DNA of 33,302 bases from assembly GCA_903844775.1 (NCBI GenBank), contig CAIMUZ010000138.1, positions 1-33,302 of the forward strand, given 5' to 3'. This document shows positions 29,039 to 33,302 of this stretch, piece after piece. Origin of the DNA: an uncultured Burkholderiales bacterium. GTDB lineage: Bacteria > Pseudomonadota > Gammaproteobacteria > Burkholderiales > Burkholderiaceae_C. The position numbers and the translations under genes are program-made. Position 1 is the first letter of the stretch, and each line of letters starts with the position of its first letter. The notes beneath the pieces are model-generated. The model was given only the letters and a program-made list of their open reading frames with translations, searched no databases and was not told the origin of the DNA.

Positions 29039-29527
29039 ATGAAAAAAATCTTCATTAGCTTGTGCGTGTGCCTGCTTGCACTCATGGGTCATGCGCAAAT
29101 TTTGTTGCCCAATGCACCCGCCCCGTTAAGGGCAGTGGTTAATCCAGAGATGCTGATTCAATTCAATGGTCAGCGAATGGAAGTCTTGGCGACTCAGCGT
29201 GGCGTTCGAAATGTGGCGGGCACCTACACCCTCATCACTGCCGATGCCACCGATGGTCTTTCTCGTGACAAATTAGGCGTGGCCTACAGCTATGCTCGGC
29301 GTGGCCCTGTTTTTCTCACGGGTGAGGTGAGTGCCAAACTGCGCACAGGATTTCAAGCGAGCGCGCTCAGTGGCTTGGGCGTCGACATTCGATTGCTGGC
29401 GCCACCGGATGTCTATATCTTGACGGTCAGTACGCCGCCTGCAATAGTGAACTTGGTCAAACAACTTCAACTCAACCCTGCGGTGGAATGGGTTGAGCCC
29501 TTCACGGTTCAAGACAACATCAACTGA
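29039..29527 (+). CDS. secreted subtilase-propeptide-like protein (candidate intermolecular chaperone/inhibitor); start ATG 29039
   Basis: Signal peptide MKKIFISLCVCLLALMGHAQ; C-terminal VYILTVSTPPAIVNLVKQLQLNPAVEWVEPFTVQ resembles a subtilase propeptide end; starts 8 nt after the protease stop. Confidence 0.6.
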   Translation: MKKIFISLCVCLLALMGHAQILLPNAPAPLRAVVNPEMLIQFNGQRMEVLATQRGVRNVAGTYTLITADATDGLSRDKLGVAYSYARRGPVFLTGEVSAKLRTGFQASALSGLGVDIRLLAPPDVYILTVSTPPAIVNLVKQLQLNPAVEWVEPFTVQDNIN

Positions 29528-29532
29528 TCTTC

Positions 29533-30804
29533 ATGCGTCGCTTACGCCCCTATTGGGACTCACTATCCCATGCCAACACAACGCCTTCATTGACCGCATT
29601 TTCAATTTGGCTTTCTTGGGCGCAACTCATTACATGGGGCAGTGTGTTCTATACCTTCTCATTGTTGATGGGCCCGGTCGAGAGAGAGTTGGGCATCAGT
29701 AGAGCAGACGCCTCTTTAGGCTTCAGCCTGGCATTGTTGGCCGATGGGTTGATGGCCTATCCCATTGGTCGCTGGATCGATCGTGGCCATGAACGTCGTG
29801 TCTTGGTTTGCGGATCTGCATGGGTTGGTTTCTGCTTGTTCATGCACAGTTTTATCGACTCCTTGGCAGGCTTCTATGCGGTTTGGTTGGGGCTTGGCTT
29901 GGGCATGTCCGCCACGTTGTATGCGCCCGTATTTGCAGTGGTGACGCGCAGATTTCCCGACGACTTCAGGCGCGCCATTATCATCATGACGTTTTTAGGT
30001 GGGCTGGCCAGTACGGTGTTCATTCCACTTTCATCTTGGCTGATCCATTCGATGGGTTGGCGACATGCGGTATGGGTACTGGCAATGTTTCAATGGTTGA
30101 TCTGTCTGCCTTTGCATGCTTGGCTGTTGCGAGGTGCGCACCAGAAAACCGCCAACACGCCCCTGTCAAATAATGCATCGCCAGAGCCCCTGGTTCCATC
30201 ACCCGAGATCTCCATTGCCTTACATCTAAAGCGTGCGCCCTTCTGGCTGCTTGCTGGTTTTATGCTGATGACTGCTATCGTGAGTTCGGCATTACCGGCA
30301 CACATGGTGAGTTTGCTCGAAGAGGCCCATCTGTCACCCGCATGGGTGATCGCCATTCCGGCATCCATTGGCGTCATCCAAGTCTTGGGGAGGCTCTTGC
30401 TGTTTCTTTTTGAAAAACATTTGGATGTGCATACCGCCAACAGGTGGATTCCGTGTTTGGTACCTCTAGGTTTGGTATTTTTAGTGGCTGGCGGAATAGG
30501 GCCCTGGGCCGCTTTGTTGTTTGTGACTTTTTATGGCCTTGGAAACGGTTTGAACACGATCGTCAAAGGGACGGCCATGGCGCAGTACGTTAGCCGCGAC
30601 CATGTGGGCCAACTGAATGGGGTGCTGGGCGTGCCATTGGCCATTGGCCGTGCATTTGCACCCTGGGCTTTGGGATTGATGTGGACGCCAGAAGCGGGTT
30701 ACACCCACGGCCTGCGCTGGCTGTTGGTGGTCGGCTTAGTGGGTGTGGCTTGTTTGTGGTGGGCGCAAATCAGCGCTCACAAATTAGGTGCCAGCAATCG
30801 CTGA
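29533..30804 (+). CDS. MFS transporter
   Basis: Twelve-TM-like [59 protein letters not shown]. Confidence 0.9.
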   Translation: MRRLRPYWDSLSHANTTPSLTAFSIWLSWAQLITWGSVFYTFSLLMGPVERELGISRADASLGFSLALLADGLMAYPIGRWIDRGHERRVLVCGSAWVGFCLFMHSFIDSLAGFYAVWLGLGLGMSATLYAPVFAVVTRRFPDDFRRAIIIMTFLGGLASTVFIPLSSWLIHSMGWRHAVWVLAMFQWLICLPLHAWLLRGAHQKTANTPLSNNASPEPLVPSPEISIALHLKRAPFWLLAGFMLMTAIVSSALPAHMVSLLEEAHLSPAWVIAIPASIGVIQVLGRLLLFLFEKHLDVHTANRWIPCLVPLGLVFLVAGGIGPWAALLFVTFYGLGNGLNTIVKGTAMAQYVSRDHVGQLNGVLGVPLAIGRAFAPWALGLMWTPEAGYTHGLRWLLVVGLVGVACLWWAQISAHKLGASNR

Positions 30805-33302
30805 ACATCGGCCACTTTCAAGTTTTGACGCTTGGCCAAATCTTGCACTTGGTCTTCTCCCACTTTGCCTACGCTGAAGTACTGGCTTTCTGGGTGGCTG
30901 AGATAAAAACCTGACACGCTGGCAGCGGGTGTCATGGCCAAACTGCTCGTCAGACTCATGCCAATTTCTTCGCACTGCAAAAGTTCGAACATTTGTTTTT
31001 TCACAGAATGGTCCGGGCATGCAGGGTAACCTGGTGCCGGCCTGATGCCTTGGTATTTCTCTGCAATCAAGTCGTCGAGTTGGGTGTTTTCTTGTGCCGC
31101 ATAACCCCACAAGTCCTTGCGCACACGTTCGTGCATGCATTCAGCAAAGGCTTCTGCAAAACGATCGGCCAAGGCTTTGAACATGATGGCGCTGTAGTCG
31201 TCCAGTGCCGCCTCAAATGCTTGCTCGCGTTTTTCTACGCCAATGCCTGCTGTGACGGCAAACATGCCCACATAATCTTGAAGCTGAGTGGGTTTGCCTT
31301 GCGGATCTGAACGTGGCGCCACAAAATCGGCCAAGCATCGGCTGGGTTTTCCAGCTTGCTTTTCAGTTTGTTGGCGCAGCCCATGCCATGTGAGCACCGG
31401 CGATTCACGCGACTCGTCGGCATACAAAACAATGTCATCGTGATTAACGCTGTTGGCGGGGTACAAGCCCATCACCCCGTGCGCCGTAATCCATCGGCCT
31501 TCAATGATTTTTTGCAACATTTTTTGCGCATCGTTGAAAACTTTTTGCGCTTCAACGCCCACCACTTCGTCTTTCAAAATGGCAGGGTAAGGGCCGGCCA
31601 AATCCCAAGTCTGGAAGAAGGGTCCCCAGTCAATGTAGCGCGCCAACTCGGCCAGGTCAAAGTTCTTGAACACACGACGGCCAATGAATTTTGGGGTTCG
31701 TGATTTGAAGGCACGCCAATCAACATTCGTTTTGTTGCCGCGCGCTTTGGCCAAAGGCCACATCGGCGTTTGTTTTTTGTTGGCGTGCATCTCACGCACT
31801 TTGGCGTAGTCTGCGTTAAGTTCATCAATGTAGGTGGCGGCATGGTCAGACAACAAGCCTTGCGCCACACTCACGCTGCGAGAAGCATCGGGTACATAGA
31901 CCACCGGGCCTTCGTAGTGCGGGGCAATTTTGACGGCTGTGTGGACGCGGCTGGTGGTGGCGCCGCCAATCAACAAAGGCATTTTGCGCAAACGAAAATG
32001 CGCGTCTTTTTGCATTTCGCTGGCCACGTACTGCATCTCTTCCAGGCTGGGCGTAATCAGTCCCGACAAGCCAATGATGTCGGCATTTTCTTCTTTGGCC
32101 TTGGCCAAAATTTCATGGCAAGGCACCATGACGCCCATGTTAACCACGTCAAAGTTATTGCACTGAAGCACCACCGTCACAATGTTTTTGCCGATGTCGT
32201 GCACATCGCCCTTGACGGTGGCGATCACAATCTTGCCCTTGGATTTAACGTCTTGGCCCGCGGCTTCTTGTTGGCGCTTTTCTTCTTCAATGTAGGGCAC
32301 CAAGTGCGCCACCGCTTGCTTCATGACTCGCGCCGATTTGACCACTTGCGGCAAGAACATCTTACCTTGGCCAAACAAATCGCCCACCACGTTCATGCCG
32401 TCCATGAGCGGGCCTTCGATCACATGCAAAGGCCGGCCGTTCTTGGCCAAAATTTCTTGGTATACCTCTTCGGTGTCTTCGGTAATAAAGTCAGTAATGC
32501 CATGCACCAAAGCGTGTGACAAACGGGCAGACACCGAGACTGGCGCCTCCAGCGTGCCGCGCCACGCCAGCTTTTGCGAATCGTCTTTGGCAGCGCCTTT
32601 GGCGTTGTCGGCCACTTCCACCAAACGTTCGCCCGCATCAGGGCGGCGATTCAAAACCACATCTTCTACGCGTTCGCGCAAGTCAGGTTCGAGCTGGTCG
32701 TACACACCTAACATGCCCGCATTGACAATGCCCATGTCCATGCCCGCTTGAATGGCGTGGTACAAAAACACGGTGTGAATGGCTTCGCGCACAGGGTCGT
32801 TGCCGCGAAAACTAAAAGACACATTGGAAACACCGCCCGACACTTTGGCACCTGGCAAATTCTGTTTGATCCAGCGCGTGGCTTCAATGAAATCGACGGC
32901 GTAGTTGTTGTGCTCTTCAATGCCGGTGGCAATGGCAAAAATGTTGGGGTCAAAAATAATGTCTTCGGGCGGAAAATCCACCTCGTCCACCAACACGCGG
33001 TAGGCACGTTCGCAAATTTCAATCTTGCGTTGGTAGGTATCGGCTTGGCCTTTTTCATCAAACGCCATGATCACCGCGGCAGCGCCATAGCGCTTGATGA
33101 GTTGCGCTTGTTGCTTGAAGCCTTCGACGCCCTCTTTCATGCTGATGGAATTGACAATGCCCTTGCCTTGAATGCAGCGCAAACCCGCTTCAATCACGCT
33201 CCACTTGGAGGAGTCGATCATGATGGGTACGCGGGCAATGTCGGGCTCAGAAGCAATGAGGTTCAAAAACCGCACCATGGCCGCTTGGCTGTCCAACATG
33301 GC
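30777..33302 (-). CDS. metH: cobalamin-dependent methionine synthase, C-terminal part (N-terminus beyond window)
   Basis: Pterin-binding domain ([34 protein letters not shown]), B12 motif [11 protein letters not shown], activation domain [15 protein letters not shown]. Confidence 0.97.
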   Translation of the reverse strand, partial: AMLDSQAAMVRFLNLIASEPDIARVPIMIDSSKWSVIEAGLRCIQGKGIVNSISMKEGVEGFKQQAQLIKRYGAAAVIMAFDEKGQADTYQRKIEICERAYRVLVDEVDFPPEDIIFDPNIFAIATGIEEHNNYAVDFIEATRWIKQNLPGAKVSGGVSNVSFSFRGNDPVREAIHTVFLYHAIQAGMDMGIVNAGMLGVYDQLEPDLRERVEDVVLNRRPDAGERLVEVADNAKGAAKDDSQKLAWRGTLEAPVSVSARLSHALVHGITDFITEDTEEVYQEILAKNGRPLHVIEGPLMDGMNVVGDLFGQGKMFLPQVVKSARVMKQAVAHLVPYIEEEKRQQEAAGQDVKSKGKIVIATVKGDVHDIGKNIVTVVLQCNNFDVVNMGVMVPCHEILAKAKEENADIIGLSGLITPSLEEMQYVASEMQKDAHFRLRKMPLLIGGATTSRVHTAVKIAPHYEGPVVYVPDASRSVSVAQGLLSDHAATYIDELNADYAKVREMHANKKQTPMWPLAKARGNKTNVDWRAFKSRTPKFIGRRVFKNFDLAELARYIDWGPFFQTWDLAGPYPAILKDEVVGVEAQKVFNDAQKMLQKIIEGRWITAHGVMGLYPANSVNHDDIVLYADESRESPVLTWHGLRQQTEKQAGKPSRCLADFVAPRSDPQGKPTQLQDYVGMFAVTAGIGVEKREQAFEAALDDYSAIMFKALADRFAEAFAECMHERVRKDLWGYAAQENTQLDDLIAEKYQGIRPAPGYPACPDHSVKKQMFELLQCEEIGMSLTSSLAMTPAASVSGFYLSHPESQYFSVGKVGEDQVQDLAKRQNLKVADVQRLLAPNL

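Noticed and set aside
31770-32519. 249-aa plus-strand ORF inside metH
   Set aside because: Antisense to strongly conserved MetH; His/Val-rich composition typical of a shadow ORF.

Overview
The window looks like an ordinary chromosomal segment from a betaproteobacterium, probably Comamonadaceae (Rhodoferax/Limnohabitans-like). That placement is inferred from protein flavour and gene order, not from a search. Genes in order: start of rpsL (missing from the ORF track), dacC-type carboxypeptidase, alpha/beta hydrolase, [2Fe-2S] ferredoxin-like protein, VanZ-like protein, hemJ-like gene divergent from hemB, CorA transporter, dienelactone hydrolase, DsbA-family isomerase, SDR / mmsA / GMC oxidoreductase, TSUP (TauE/SafE) transporter convergent with alr, lplT, glutathione peroxidase, glcF-glcE, SMP-30, a nitrogen-regulated torF-glnK-amt operon, comM/yifB, a damaged lipoprotein/FlgO gene pair, a subtilase lipoprotein followed by a stand-alone propeptide-like protein and an MFS transporter, and the C-terminal part of metH. 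I found no CRISPR array, tRNA, IS element or prophage. Best leads: (1) an unusual leader upstream of the TSUP gene, with an 8-codon Cys-Cys mini-ORF, three mutually exclusive pairings and a textbook terminator ending 1 nt before the start codon; (2) a P-domain subtilase with a separate downstream propeptide/chaperone-like gene; (3) two adjacent lipoprotein genes, each interrupted by one in-frame stop, one of them exactly at the lipobox Cys; (4) a terminator-like hairpin at the predicted +1 of the rpsL (str) operon; (5) NtrC and sigma-54 sites upstream of torF-glnK-amt, one NtrC site abutting the comM start.
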